The notes below the pieces were generated by a model, which did not search any database, was not told where the DNA came from, and saw only the letters and a list, made by a program, of their open reading frames with translations. This document shows positions 50,957 through 59,560 of a stretch of DNA of 64,000 nt, in pieces (position 1 is the stretch's first letter; every line of letters starts with the position of its first letter). The stretch is from Roseburia sp. (GTDB taxonomy: Bacteria; Bacillota; Clostridia; Oscillospirales; Ruminococcaceae). The DNA is taken from NCBI GenBank assembly GCA_023666265.1, contig JAMPCH010000007.1, positions 1 through 64,000 on the forward strand, written 5' to 3'. A program made the position numbers and the translations under genes.

Positions 50957-51203
50957 AAAGAGGTAAAGACCGGGGGCTTTGCCCCCAGACCCCCACTACT
51001 TTTTGTGCCAAAAAGTAGCAAAAATCAATATTGCGTCATCAAATCTCATCAAAATCGGAAATCCCCGCGTTTATACAAAATTTGTCGAATAGTAGAAATG
51101 ATCATTCCGAAAAAACTTGTCTAAAGATTATAAAAGTTTAGGTCAACCCTTTTCAAAGGGTTGTGGGGGTTCGGGGGCAAAGCCCCCGCTCTTACCTCTC
51201 TTT
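50957..51203. repeat. 247-bp element with long GC-rich inverted ends
   Basis: AAAGAGGTAA...GGGGGCTTTGCCCCC...GACCCCCAC on the left mirrors GTGGGGGTTCGGGGGC...GCCCCCGCTC...TTACCTCTCTTT on the right. A TACTTTTTGTGCC/AAAAAGTA hairpin and a CAACCCTTTTC/GAAAGGGTTG hairpin lie inside. The GGGGGCAAAGCCCCC / GAACCCCCAC motif recurs at 53155-53200. No gene is in this 410-base gap; the element is probably a decayed or nonautonomous mobile repeat. Confidence 0.7.
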
Positions 51204-51294
51204 ACATCTCTTTTTTTCTCCCACCGCTTCAGTTTTTCGGTTTTCTGCCGATAATACTATTAAAAGTTATTTCTTAAAATAAGGAGGGATCGGT

Positions 51295-51825
51295 ATGAAC
51301 CTAAAATTAGACGGCTTTTCGCCCGTATTTACGCCGACAATGACGAAGGCGGGGAAGGTCGATCAGACGGCGAAGGGCTTAAACTCGGCGGGGTCGCCCG
51401 AGACGGCGGATCAAGCGCCTTCCGCCAAAACGGATCTTTTTGAGAATAAGAGTGATCGGCTCGCCATGCTCGAGGAAATGCTCAAAAACAGCCGCGAACA
51501 GTCGGAGAACTCGGCGGAGGAATTTGACAGCCTCTCAAAATGTATGACGATCGCGGCGCGGATCATGAACGGCGACCATGTCCCCCAAAAGGATCATAAA
51601 TACCTCGCCGAGAAGTACCCCGAGCTTTACGAACAGGCGATCTTACTCCGCCGCGTGAACCGCGACCCGAAGGATTATAAGGCGCTCACCGAGGACGACG
51701 AGGAGGACAACCCGCTCGATCCCGAGGGAGAAGGCTCGACGATCGGCGGACCTTCGCCCTTGGGCGCGACCGCCTCGGAGATGGTGACGGAGATCGTTTC
51801 GGCGAGCTTCGACACGGAGGGCTAA
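51295..51825 (+). CDS. Conserved soluble protein of unknown function
   Basis: 176 residues with an AAATAAGGAGGGAT ribosome binding site. Residues 1-50 are Thr/Ala/Lys-rich and disordered; residues 58-130 are helical (LAMLEEMLKNSREQSEN, MTIAARIMNGDHVPQKDHKYLAEKYPELYEQAI); the C-terminus is acidic then Gly/Ser-rich. The middle resembles a conserved domain of unknown function in Clostridia, in which the phrase HVPxKDxxYL is typical. No terminator lies before smpB, but smpB has its own promoter. Confidence 0.65.
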   Translation: MNLKLDGFSPVFTPTMTKAGKVDQTAKGLNSAGSPETADQAPSAKTDLFENKSDRLAMLEEMLKNSREQSENSAEEFDSLSKCMTIAARIMNGDHVPQKDHKYLAEKYPELYEQAILLRRVNRDPKDYKALTEDDEEDNPLDPEGEGSTIGGPSPLGATASEMVTEIVSASFDTEG

Positions 51826-51883
51826 AAACCGTCCCATAAACGACCCGAAAGCAACGTCTGCCGCAAAAATTTTCCGAAACCGG

Positions 51884-51912
51884 GTGACAAACCCGGGAAA
51901 ATATGGTATACT
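51884..51912 (+). promoter_or_regulatory. Promoter of smpB
   Basis: GTGACA (51884-51889), 17-base spacer, TATACT (51907-51912). An inverted CCGGGT/ACCCGG pair overlaps the -35. The start codon lies 84 bases on. Confidence 0.6.
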
Positions 51913-51995
51913 GTTTTATACAAAGAGCGACCCGCCGACCGCAGGGAGCAAAGTTCACAAAATAAAAAAACGAAAGAAAGGAAAAGCGTAGAAAA

Positions 51996-52457
51996 ATGGC
52001 GGAAAACATCAAAACCATCTCGGAGAACCGTCAGGCGCGGCACGAATATTTTATCCTCGAGAGTATCGAGGCGGGGATCGAGCTGAGCGGGACGGAGGTC
52101 AAGTCCATTCGTCAAGGCGGCGTTAATCTAAAGGACGCGTGGATCGCGATCACGAACGGCGAGGCTTACGTCAAACAGATGCACATCAGCCCCTATGAAA
52201 AGGGCAATATCTTTAATAAAGACCCGCTCCGCGAGCGGCGGCTCTTAATGCATAAGCGCGAGATCCTCCGCCTCTTTGGTCAGGTCAAACAGGGGGGGCT
52301 TACCCTCGTACCGATCTCGCTTTATTTTAAAGGAAGCCGCGTAAAGGTACAGGTCGGGCTTTGTAAGGGTAAAAAGCTCCACGATAAGCGCGACACGATC
52401 GCCGAGCGGGACGCCAAGCGGACGATCGACCGCGCCTTAAAGGAGCGCAACCGTTGA
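51996..52457 (+). CDS. smpB: tmRNA-binding protein SmpB
   Basis: 153 residues. [33 protein letters not shown] and [16 protein letters not shown] are diagnostic of SmpB. It carries the tmRNA to stalled ribosomes. The tmRNA gene ssrA was not seen in the window. The stop TGA overlaps the TTG start of the next gene by four bases. Confidence 0.95.
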   Translation: MAENIKTISENRQARHEYFILESIEAGIELSGTEVKSIRQGGVNLKDAWIAITNGEAYVKQMHISPYEKGNIFNKDPLRERRLLMHKREILRLFGQVKQGGLTLVPISLYFKGSRVKVQVGLCKGKKLHDKRDTIAERDAKRTIDRALKERNR

Positions 52458-53122
52458 GGCGGGCGGCGGCGCTGATCGGCGCGTTTTTAGCGCTCCTCCT
52501 TTTTACGCTCCCCTCTTACGCGGAGAGCGGCGTAAAATCCAAAAACCGCCTCGCCGCGTATCAAAGCGCCGAATGGACGGGCGACCCGCTCGAATATGAC
52601 CCCGGGAGCGGGACGCTCGCCTTCTCGGGCGAGGGCGCGGCGAAAAGCGCCGCGCTCGTCCTCGAGACCGAGGGGGCGCGGGGATTTTGGTTCTACACCG
52701 ATCTCGGGAATTTTGAGAACGCGGGGGTCGGCGGCGTTTTCGTCGAGCTTCTCGACGGGGACGGGAACGTCCTCGAAAAATACGAGACCGATAAAACGGC
52801 GGGGGACGGGAGCTTTCACCGCTATACGCTCGGGGACGAGGAGAGCTACGCGCGGCTACCCGACGGGACGGAAGCCCTTCGCCTCACGCTCTTTTTTGAG
52901 AGCGGGACAACGCCCTATTTCCGTAACCTCGGGCTTTATCTCGACGGCGCGAAGCCCGTCAACGCGGACGCGCCGGAGTGGCGCGTTTCGGGGAAGCTTA
53001 CGCTCGTCCAAGTCGGGGTGACAAAAACGCAGTACTGGAGCTGGGTCTTTTTGATCGCCGCCGTTCCGATCGTGATGTACGGGGCGCGGAAATGGCTCGA
53101 ACGGACGAAGAAGATGAGATGA
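52454..53122 (+). CDS. Exported protein with C-terminal membrane anchor
   Basis: 222 residues from the TTG at 52454, inside the smpB stop. A signal peptide ([17 protein letters not shown]), a beta-rich domain of carbohydrate-binding appearance (about 25-180: [22 protein letters not shown]), and a last hydrophobic segment ([14 protein letters not shown]) followed by [10 protein letters not shown], giving a type I membrane protein. The length and anchor suggest a surface or envelope role. No family recognised. Confidence 0.65.
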   Translation: MRRAAALIGAFLALLLFTLPSYAESGVKSKNRLAAYQSAEWTGDPLEYDPGSGTLAFSGEGAAKSAALVLETEGARGFWFYTDLGNFENAGVGGVFVELLDGDGNVLEKYETDKTAGDGSFHRYTLGDEESYARLPDGTEALRLTLFFESGTTPYFRNLGLYLDGAKPVNADAPEWRVSGKLTLVQVGVTKTQYWSWVFLIAAVPIVMYGARKWLERTKKMR

Positions 53123-53154
53123 GATTAGATGAGACGGAATGAGACGGAACGAGA

Positions 53155-53200
53155 TTACGCGGGGGCGTTGCCCCCGAACCCCCACTCAAGGAAATAATTT
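53155..53200. repeat. GC-rich palindromic repeat with CCCCCAC tail
   Basis: The GGGGGC/GCCCCC hairpin followed by GAACCCCCACTCAAGG repeats the motif at 50957-51203. A TCAAGGAAAT/ATTTCCTTGA hairpin (53187-53208) follows. The 310-base gap between the exported protein and the flavodoxin-like gene otherwise holds a hairpin terminator and a promoter. Confidence 0.55.
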
Positions 53201-53306
53201 CCTTGAGAATCCTTTATACCCACTGCTACTTTTCTTCTAATTTCAACTCTGCGACCGTAAGGTCGTAAGGTCGAGCAAAACGGCGTTTTTTACGGAAGCT
53301 TATGCG

Positions 53307-53335
53307 CCCCGATCCTTCGATCGGGGATTTTTCTT
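53307..53335 (+). terminator. Hairpin terminator
   Basis: CCCCGATC-CTTC-GATCGGGG with a T-rich tail (ATTTTTCTTTTTT). It probably ends transcripts from the smpB operon. Confidence 0.8.
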
Positions 53336-53361
53336 TTTTCGCGAAATTTCGCTAAAAAGTC

Positions 53362-53390
53362 TTTACTTTCATAAAAAAATATGGTAAAAT
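53362..53390 (+). promoter_or_regulatory. Promoter of the flavodoxin-like gene
   Basis: TTTACT (53362-53367), 17-base spacer, TAAAAT (53385-53390), 43 bases before the start codon. Confidence 0.55.
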
Positions 53391-53432
53391 AAACAAAACG
53401 CCAACCGGCGAAAGAAAGGAAGGTCTTTTCCC

Positions 53433-53954
53433 ATGAAAATCGTTGCACTACTCGGCAGTCCCCATAAAAAGGGGTCGTCAAACCTCCTCGCGGAGCAATT
53501 CATCAAGGGGGCTCAGGAGGCGGGTCATACCGTCGAGACGCTCGACGTCGCGCATATGAATATCCGCCCTTGTGTCGCCTGTAACGCCTGTAAGGCGAGC
53601 GGGGAATGCGTCCAAAAGGACGATATGGTCGCCGTCCGCGCCGCGCTCGAGTCCGCCGACCTGATCGCCCTCGTGACCCCGGTCTATTACATGAATATGT
53701 CCGCCCAGTTAAAGCTCGTCATCGACCGTTTTTACGCCTTCGGCGAAAAGCTGAAGGGGAAAAAGACCGTCTTGATCACCGCCTCCGCGAGCGAAAACAT
53801 CACCGGGATCCTCGTCGAGAATTATAAGGCGATCGACAGCTATCTCGGTCTCGAGGATCGCGGTATGGTCTTGGGCGAGGGATGTCCCGTCCCGCCCGTG
53901 ACCGCCGGATCGCCGTTCGTCGGAAAAGCTTATGAATTCGGAAAAAGCCTTTGA
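53433..53954 (+). CDS. Flavodoxin-fold NAD(P)H-dependent oxidoreductase
   Basis: 173 residues. The FMN-binding first loop is ALLGSPHKKGSSNLL; CVACNACKASGECVQKDD is the cysteine cluster of iron-sulfur flavoproteins or of the related reductases; TPVYYMNMSAQLKLVIDRF is the second signature. The protein reduces an unknown partner with FMN and perhaps an Fe-S cluster. It overlaps the acetyltransferase gene by 23 bases in another frame, so the two are translated together. Confidence 0.85.
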   Translation: MKIVALLGSPHKKGSSNLLAEQFIKGAQEAGHTVETLDVAHMNIRPCVACNACKASGECVQKDDMVAVRAALESADLIALVTPVYYMNMSAQLKLVIDRFYAFGEKLKGKKTVLITASASENITGILVENYKAIDSYLGLEDRGMVLGEGCPVPPVTAGSPFVGKAYEFGKSL

Positions 53955-54426
53955 CCTCGCGTTAAGGAAGGCTAAGGAGCGGGATTTCCCGCTCCTTATC
54001 GCGCTCTATCGGTCGGCGGTCGGCTCGCCGGGTCTCCCGTGGACGGAGGATTACCCAAGTATCGACCATATCCGCGGCGACTACGCGAGCGGGGCGCTTT
54101 ACGTCTTGACGCGCGGGGGCGAGCCGATCGGCGCGGTCTCGGCGCTCCCCTCCGAGGAAGGCGCTGAGACCCGCGAGCTTTCGCGGATCGCGGTCGCGCG
54201 GGACTTTCGCCGAAAGGGATACGCCAAGGAAATGCTGCGGCTTTTATTCGCCGCGCTCTCGGACGAAGGCTGTCAAAAAGTCGCGCTTTACGTCGCGGTC
54301 GGGAACGAGGCGGCGATCCGCCTCTATCGCTCGCTCGGCTTCTCCTTCCTCGGGAGGACGTCCCTCCCCGACTGGGGCGGGGAATTTTACGCTTGTGAGA
54401 GGGTTCTCGAGCCTTCCCCAAAATAA
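53932..54426 (+). CDS. GNAT-family N-acetyltransferase
   Basis: 164 residues. The acetyl-CoA motif A is REL SRIAVARDFRRKGYAKEM, where R-K-G-Y-A takes the place of Q/R-x-x-G-x-A/G, followed by NEAAIRLYRSLGF (motif B). It transfers acetyl groups to an unknown amine. It lies inside an operon with the flavodoxin-like gene, and its start precedes that gene's end. Confidence 0.85.
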   Translation: MNSEKAFDLALRKAKERDFPLLIALYRSAVGSPGLPWTEDYPSIDHIRGDYASGALYVLTRGGEPIGAVSALPSEEGAETRELSRIAVARDFRRKGYAKEMLRLLFAALSDEGCQKVALYVAVGNEAAIRLYRSLGFSFLGRTSLPDWGGEFYACERVLEPSPK

Positions 54427-54451
54427 AACATATCAAAACAGGATATAACAT

Positions 54452-55870
54452 ATGAAGAAGATCCTTTCCCTTTTTCTTACCGTTTCCCTCCTCGCCTCCT
54501 GCGCGGGCGCGCCGGGGGAAGCGACTTTGTCGGAGACCGAGCTTTCGTCCCCGTCGGAGACCGAGCTTTTGTCCTCGTCGGAAACCAAAGCTTCGGCTTC
54601 CTTGACGGGAAGCGAAGCGCCGCTTTCCGAAACGAAGGCAACGACCGCCGTCTCGGCGACAACGACGACCCTCGCGGGGAACAGCGCCTTCCCCCAAGCG
54701 ATCCCCGCAATGGCGACCGCCGAGGAGACGGTCGAAACGACCGCCGAAGCGACCGAGCCGCGTTATGCCCTGCCCGATCCGCCCGCGCTGGAGGACTTTG
54801 ACCGCGCGGTCGGCGAGATCGCCGAGAGGTACGCCACGACGGGGCTGAGTCTTTGCGTCTTTTCGGGCGGCGAGATCGTACATAGCGTTTATCTCGGCTA
54901 CGCCGATAAAGAGGCGGATATCCCCTCCGATCAAGAGACGCTCTACCGCGTGGCGAGCGTCTCTAAGCTTGTTTCCGCGATCGTCCTGATGACGCTCGTC
55001 GACGAAGGGGCGATCGACCTTAACGACGACCTCGAGGAGCTGACGGGGCTTCCCTATAACTTCCCCGGCTCGACCGACCGCGTCCTTTTATGGCATCTTT
55101 TGAGCCATACGGCGGGGCTGACGGACAGCTATATCTATGAGGAGCTGGCGACGACGAGCTATTTTAGCGCCCCCTATGTCTTAGAGAGCGGCTATCTCTA
55201 CGCCGCGCCGGGGACGGTCTATAACTACTCTAACTTTGGCGCGGGGACGATCGGCGCGGTCGTCGAGCGCCTGACGGGCGAGTTTTTTCACGATTACGCC
55301 GATCGGGCGCTTTTTGCCCCGCTCGGGATGAACGCCGCCTACTGCGCCGATCGGCTAAAGGATCGTCAAAAATGCGCGACCCTCTATCTCGCGGGCGAGA
55401 TCAATTTTGACCCTAAGACGTGGGGGCGGCTCTCCGCCTATTATGAGCGCTTCGGTCTCGGGAACAGCTATCTCGCCGCCCAATGTGAGCTTTTGATCTC
55501 CGCCGCCGATCTCGCGCGGCTCGGGATCGTCCTCGCGGGGGACGGGCGCGTCGACGGCGTCGAGATCCTGAGCCGCGCGGCGGTCAACGCGATCAATACG
55601 CCCTATTTTGACGCGCCCGCCTATCGTCAGGGGCTGATCACGCGGATCTATCCCGATACGATCGTCGCGGGGCGGACGATCTATGGTCACCCCGGCTACG
55701 CGCTCGGGAATGTCAACGGGCTTTATTACGACCCCTCCGACGGGACGGGGGTCGCGCTCTGTACAAACGGCTGTTACGCGGCGGTAAAGCCAAACGGCGT
55801 CTATTCGATCCTCGACGAGAGTATCAAGCTCGTTTATGAGAGCTTCTTCGCGGAGGGACAAGATGAGTAA
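54452..55870 (+). CDS. Beta-lactamase-fold serine hydrolase lipoprotein
   Basis: 472 residues. The lipobox LLASC at residue 16 makes it a lipoprotein; a Ser/Thr/Glu-rich linker (about 20-105) with three S-E-T-E-L/K repeats spaces it from the membrane. The serine hydrolase fold follows: ASVSKLVSAIVL (S-x-x-K), YNYSNFGAG (Y-x-N) and GHPGYALG (replacing H-T-G). It could act on peptidoglycan peptides or another amide or ester. The next gene overlaps by eight bases and also encodes a lipoprotein with a Ser/Thr tether. Confidence 0.85.
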   Translation: MKKILSLFLTVSLLASCAGAPGEATLSETELSSPSETELLSSSETKASASLTGSEAPLSETKATTAVSATTTTLAGNSAFPQAIPAMATAEETVETTAEATEPRYALPDPPALEDFDRAVGEIAERYATTGLSLCVFSGGEIVHSVYLGYADKEADIPSDQETLYRVASVSKLVSAIVLMTLVDEGAIDLNDDLEELTGLPYNFPGSTDRVLLWHLLSHTAGLTDSYIYEELATTSYFSAPYVLESGYLYAAPGTVYNYSNFGAGTIGAVVERLTGEFFHDYADRALFAPLGMNAAYCADRLKDRQKCATLYLAGEINFDPKTWGRLSAYYERFGLGNSYLAAQCELLISAADLARLGIVLAGDGRVDGVEILSRAAVNAINTPYFDAPAYRQGLITRIYPDTIVAGRTIYGHPGYALGNVNGLYYDPSDGTGVALCTNGCYAAVKPNGVYSILDESIKLVYESFFAEGQDE

Positions 55871-57098
55871 AATAAAAAAATATCTTTTATTTTTTATGGC
55901 AGGACTTCTCCTCGGCGGGTGCGGCTCAAATTCGTCGGTCTCGTCTCCGCCGCCCGAGACGGCGGCGGTCCCGGCGACCCCCGCGACGACGGCTTCCCCG
56001 TCGGAGACGACTATCGCGACCGAAACAACGACCGCGCCGGAGACGACGACCGCGACCGAGGAGACCGTGCCGCCGAAGACCGTACACTTCTGCGCCGTCG
56101 GCGACAACATCATCCATTCCCCGATCTATCGTCAGGCGTATCTCGACGGCGGCGGCGAATATGATTTCACCGCCGCCTACGACGGGGTCGCGGAGCTGAT
56201 CGCGGCGGCGGATCTCGCCGTCGTCAATCAAGAGACGCTGATCTGTGACGATAAGTATGAGCCGAGTAACTATCCGCTCTTTAATACGCCGACCGCGCTC
56301 GGCGACCATATGATCGGGATCGGCTTTGACGTTTTTACCCTCGCGAATAACCATTGTCTCGACTACGGCGAGGAGGGGGTCGGCTATACGCTCGATTACT
56401 GGGAGCGGACGGGCGTTCCCTTCGCCGGGATACGGCGTAAGGACGAAAAAGCGTATACCCTCGGCGAATATAACGGCGTGACCTTCTCCTTCCTCTCGTA
56501 TACCGAGGCGCTGAACGGCTTCTCCCTCCCGCCCGGATCGGGCTATGTGATCGGGAACGCCAACGACCGCGAAACGGTACTCGCCGAGGTCACCGAGGCG
56601 AAGGAAAGCTCCGACGTTTGCGTCGTCGCGCTCCATTGGGGGATCGAATACTCCGACGAGATCACCGAAGCCCAGCGCGAATACGCGATAGCGCTCTCGG
56701 AGGCGGGCGCGGACGTCATCATCGGAAATCACCCGCACGTTATGCGCGGGATCGAGCTGATCGAGACGGCGGAGCGCGACACCGTCTGCGCTTATTCCCT
56801 CGGGAACTTTATCTCGGCGCAAAATCACGCCGCGAATATGGTGAGCGGCGTTCTCGAGCTGGATATTACCTTCACAGACCGCTCCGAGCGGGTCAAGCTG
56901 ACGAATATCCGCCTGACCCCGACCGTCACGCATTACGATTACAATTACCAAAACCTTAGGGTCATTAGGCTTGCCGACTATACCCCCGAGCTCGCGGCGA
57001 AGCACGGCGTACAAAAATACGGCGACGCTTTTAGCTATGACTACGTGGTCGCGCTCCTTCAAAAAACGATCGACGAGCGGTTTTTAAACTTATCATAA
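55863..57098 (+). CDS. CapA-family (poly-gamma-glutamate-type) lipoprotein
   Basis: 411 residues from ATG 55863, which follows GGAGGG; the lipobox is LLLGGC. A Thr/Glu-rich linker (about 25-75) precedes a calcineurin-like CapA domain: HFCAVGDNIIHS, VVNQETLI, DVFTLANNHCLDYGEEG, VVALHWGIEY and IIGNHPHVMRGIE. CapA proteins are found in polyglutamate capsule synthesis and in many envelope loci of unknown role. With the neighbouring hydrolase and amidase it suggests an envelope or spore cortex function. Confidence 0.85.
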   Translation: MSKIKKYLLFFMAGLLLGGCGSNSSVSSPPPETAAVPATPATTASPSETTIATETTTAPETTTATEETVPPKTVHFCAVGDNIIHSPIYRQAYLDGGGEYDFTAAYDGVAELIAAADLAVVNQETLICDDKYEPSNYPLFNTPTALGDHMIGIGFDVFTLANNHCLDYGEEGVGYTLDYWERTGVPFAGIRRKDEKAYTLGEYNGVTFSFLSYTEALNGFSLPPGSGYVIGNANDRETVLAEVTEAKESSDVCVVALHWGIEYSDEITEAQREYAIALSEAGADVIIGNHPHVMRGIELIETAERDTVCAYSLGNFISAQNHAANMVSGVLELDITFTDRSERVKLTNIRLTPTVTHYDYNYQNLRVIRLADYTPELAAKHGVQKYGDAFSYDYVVALLQKTIDERFLNLS

Positions 57099-57177
57099 TA
57101 TCGGATAACATAATCCCACGGCTTGTATCATAAGATAGTACAAACTATATCGCGATCTTATGAAAGGCAGTGTGACT

Positions 57178-57957
57178 ATGAAAATCTTAAACCGACTGAA
57201 AAAGCGGATACCGCTCGTTCTTACGATCTTTTGTTGTTGTATCGTCGCGGCGATCTCGGGCGCGGTCAACCAAGGGGTCGCCGCGCGCGAGGTCGCCGTC
57301 GGCGCGGTCCCCAAAAAGGTCGTCGTGATCGACGCGGGACACGGCGGGATCGACGGGGGCTGTGTCGGGACGAACGGCGTTTATGAGAAGGACATCAATC
57401 TCGCGATCGCGAAGGATCTCGGGGCGCTTTTGAGCTTCGCGGGCTATGAGGTCATCTATACGCGGAGCGAGGACGTCTCGATCTATGACGAGGGCGTGAC
57501 CGGGATCAGAAATCAAAAGATCTCGGATATGGAGAACCGTCTCGAGATCATCCAAAGCTATCCCGACAGCGTCTTCCTCTCGATCCACCAAAACCAGTTC
57601 ACCCAAAGCGAATACTTCGGCGGACAGATGTTTTATACCACCAACCATAAGGATAACTTTCGCCTCGCGACGATCATGCAAGGGCTTTTTTCGACGCTCC
57701 AGCCGGGGAACGACCGCGAGATCAAGCTGATCGATAACGGCTTATACTTATTTAAGGACACCAAACAGCCTGCCCTTTTGATCGAATGCGGCTTCCTCTC
57801 GAACCCGAACGACGCGGCGAATTTATCGAGCGCGGAATATCAAAAAAAGGTCGCCTTTACGATCTATAAGGGTCTGACGGAATATTTAAAGGAAACGGAA
57901 ACAAAAAAGGAGAACCCCGACCATGGCGAAACAGAGAGCTTCCTATATATGCAGTGA
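57178..57957 (+). CDS. cwlD: Amidase CwlD (spore cortex N-acetylmuramoyl-L-alanine amidase)
   Basis: 259 residues from ATG 57178, with AAAGGCAGTG upstream. An N-terminal membrane anchor, then an Amidase_3 domain: VVIDAGHGGIDGG (His), YEKDINLAIAK (Glu), LSIHQNQF (His) and LIECGFLSNPNDA (Glu). CwlD makes the muramic-lactam of the cortex with PdaA and is required for germination. It is near radA in several Clostridia. The upstream gap carries CATAAGAT/ATCTTATG, an inverted repeat. Its end overlaps the start of radA by 35 bases. Confidence 0.88.
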   Translation: MKILNRLKKRIPLVLTIFCCCIVAAISGAVNQGVAAREVAVGAVPKKVVVIDAGHGGIDGGCVGTNGVYEKDINLAIAKDLGALLSFAGYEVIYTRSEDVSIYDEGVTGIRNQKISDMENRLEIIQSYPDSVFLSIHQNQFTQSEYFGGQMFYTTNHKDNFRLATIMQGLFSTLQPGNDREIKLIDNGLYLFKDTKQPALLIECGFLSNPNDAANLSSAEYQKKVAFTIYKGLTEYLKETETKKENPDHGETESFLYMQ

Positions 57958-59308
57958 GTGCGGTCACGTTTATCCGAAATGGGTGGGGCGGTGTACCGAG
58001 TGCGGCGAATGGAACACCGTCTCGGAGGAGCCCGAGCTTCCCCGCGTAGCGGTCAAAAGCGGGCGCGTCTTAAAGCCAAAAAATCTCTCCGAGATCACGG
58101 GCGAGAGCGAGATCCGTATGAAGACGGGGTCGGCGGAGCTCGACCGCGTCCTCGGCGGGGGGCTTGTCGCGGGGTCGCTCGTCCTTTTAAGCGGCGACCC
58201 CGGGATCGGGAAGTCGACCCTCCTCCTCCAGATCTGTAAGGATCTCGATCCAAAGAAAAAGATCCTCTATGTCTCGGGCGAGGAGAGCGAGCGCCAGATC
58301 AAGCTTCGCGCCGACCGCCTCGGGGTCGAGGGCGAGAATTTATACCTCCTCTCGGATAACGACTGTGAGGCGGTGAACGCCGCGATCCTCGAGGAAAAGC
58401 CCGACGCGGTCATCATCGACTCGATCCAGACCATGCAGATCACGGATGTTTCCTCGGCTCAGGGGAGCGTCACACAGGTACGGGAATGTACCTCGCTCTT
58501 CCTCCGAACGGCGAAAAGTCGGGGCATCCCCTTTTTTATCGTCGGTCACGTCAATAAAGACGGCGGGATCGCCGGACCAAAGGTACTCGAGCATATCGTC
58601 GATACCGTCCTCTATTTCGAGGGGGATAAACAGCTCTCTCACCGCCTCCTTCGCGCGGTCAAGAACCGTTTCGGCTCGACGAACGAGATGGGCGTCTTTC
58701 GTATGAGCGGTTCGGGACTCGAGGAGGTCGCTAACCCCTCGGAAATGCTCCTCTCGGGGCGACCCGAGGGCGCGAGCGGGATCAGCGTCCTTTGTACGAT
58801 GGAGGGGACGCGCCCGCTCCTCGCCGAGGTACAGGCGCTCGTCGCCAAGACGGGCTTCTCCGCGCCGCGACGCGCCGCGACGGGCTTTGACTATAACCGC
58901 CTTTGTCTGATCCTCGCGGTACTTGAGAAGCGGACAGGCTATCTTTTCGGCGCTTTTGACGTGTATATCAACGTGACGGGCGGGCTAAGGCTCGACGAGC
59001 CGGCGGCGGACGCGGCGGTCGCGCTCGCGCTTTTTTCGGGGCTTTGCGATCGCGTTCTCCCCGACGACCTCGCGGTATTCGGCGAGATCGGTCTCGGCGG
59101 CGAAATTCGCGGCGCGATCCACGCGGGCGAGCGTATCCGCGAGTGTCGCCGTATGGGCTTTAAGACCTGTATCATCCCAAAAAGCGCGCTCTCGACGCTG
59201 ACGAAGGAGGACTGCGCGGGGATCCGCGTCCTCGGCGTATCGAACCTGACCCAGCTTTTTCGCGCGGCGGAGAGCGTCAACCAAAAGGCGGAAAAAACCA
59301 ACGCCTAG
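57923..59308 (+). CDS. radA: DNA repair ATPase RadA/Sms
   Basis: 461 residues. A C4 zinc finger at the N-terminus (CSECG...CTECG), a RecA-like core with Walker A GDPGIGKST, the KNRFGS motif specific to RadA, and a Lon-like C-terminal domain from about residue 320. RadA helps branch migration and processing of recombination intermediates. It starts within cwlD in another frame. A terminator follows at 59388-59435. Confidence 0.95.
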   Translation: MAKQRASYICSECGHVYPKWVGRCTECGEWNTVSEEPELPRVAVKSGRVLKPKNLSEITGESEIRMKTGSAELDRVLGGGLVAGSLVLLSGDPGIGKSTLLLQICKDLDPKKKILYVSGEESERQIKLRADRLGVEGENLYLLSDNDCEAVNAAILEEKPDAVIIDSIQTMQITDVSSAQGSVTQVRECTSLFLRTAKSRGIPFFIVGHVNKDGGIAGPKVLEHIVDTVLYFEGDKQLSHRLLRAVKNRFGSTNEMGVFRMSGSGLEEVANPSEMLLSGRPEGASGISVLCTMEGTRPLLAEVQALVAKTGFSAPRRAATGFDYNRLCLILAVLEKRTGYLFGAFDVYINVTGGLRLDEPAADAAVALALFSGLCDRVLPDDLAVFGEIGLGGEIRGAIHAGERIRECRRMGFKTCIIPKSALSTLTKEDCAGIRVLGVSNLTQLFRAAESVNQKAEKTNA

Positions 59309-59387
59309 CCGTCTCACGCGGCTCGGGCGAAGCGCACGCCTTCCCAAAAAATAAAAAATTTACCCCTATTTTGGGGCAGGAGCGGAA

Positions 59388-59435
59388 GATCCCCGTTTCG
59401 TGAGCCTTTTCGGTCTCCGAAAGCGGGGATTTTTC
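59388..59435 (+). terminator. Terminator after radA
   Basis: GATCCCCGTTTC and GAAAGCGGGGAT form a stem with a 19-base loop, followed by TTTTTCC. A GCGCACGCCTTC motif (59332-59343) of the dispersed intergenic family lies just before. Confidence 0.75.
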
Positions 59436-59507
59436 CGATTTGTCGGATTTTTCGGCGAAACGTAACCAAAAATAACATTTTTTTCGCTCCCCGTTATCGG
59501 TGGTTGG

Positions 59508-59536
59508 TTGAAGATCGCGAAAAAACACGGTATAAT
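59508..59536 (+). promoter_or_regulatory. Promoter of the XRE-AbrB/ABC operon
   Basis: TTGAAG (59508-59513), 17-base spacer, TATAAT (59531-59536), 25 bases before the start codon. Confidence 0.7.
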
Positions 59537-59560
59537 AATAAAAGACGAAAGGGGTCGGAC

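Noticed and set aside
51826-51995. tmRNA gene ssrA beside smpB
   Set aside because: No tRNA-like ends or tag-coding frame ending with the usual alanines were found on either strand near smpB.
53996-54934. Minus-strand frame of 312 codons opposite the GNAT and lipoprotein genes
   Set aside because: The product is an Arg/Ser low-complexity shadow and overlaps two supported genes.
55926-57062. Minus-strand frame of 378 codons opposite the CapA-like gene
   Set aside because: Product is Arg-rich shadow sequence with no start signal; the plus-strand gene has a lipobox and all CapA motifs.
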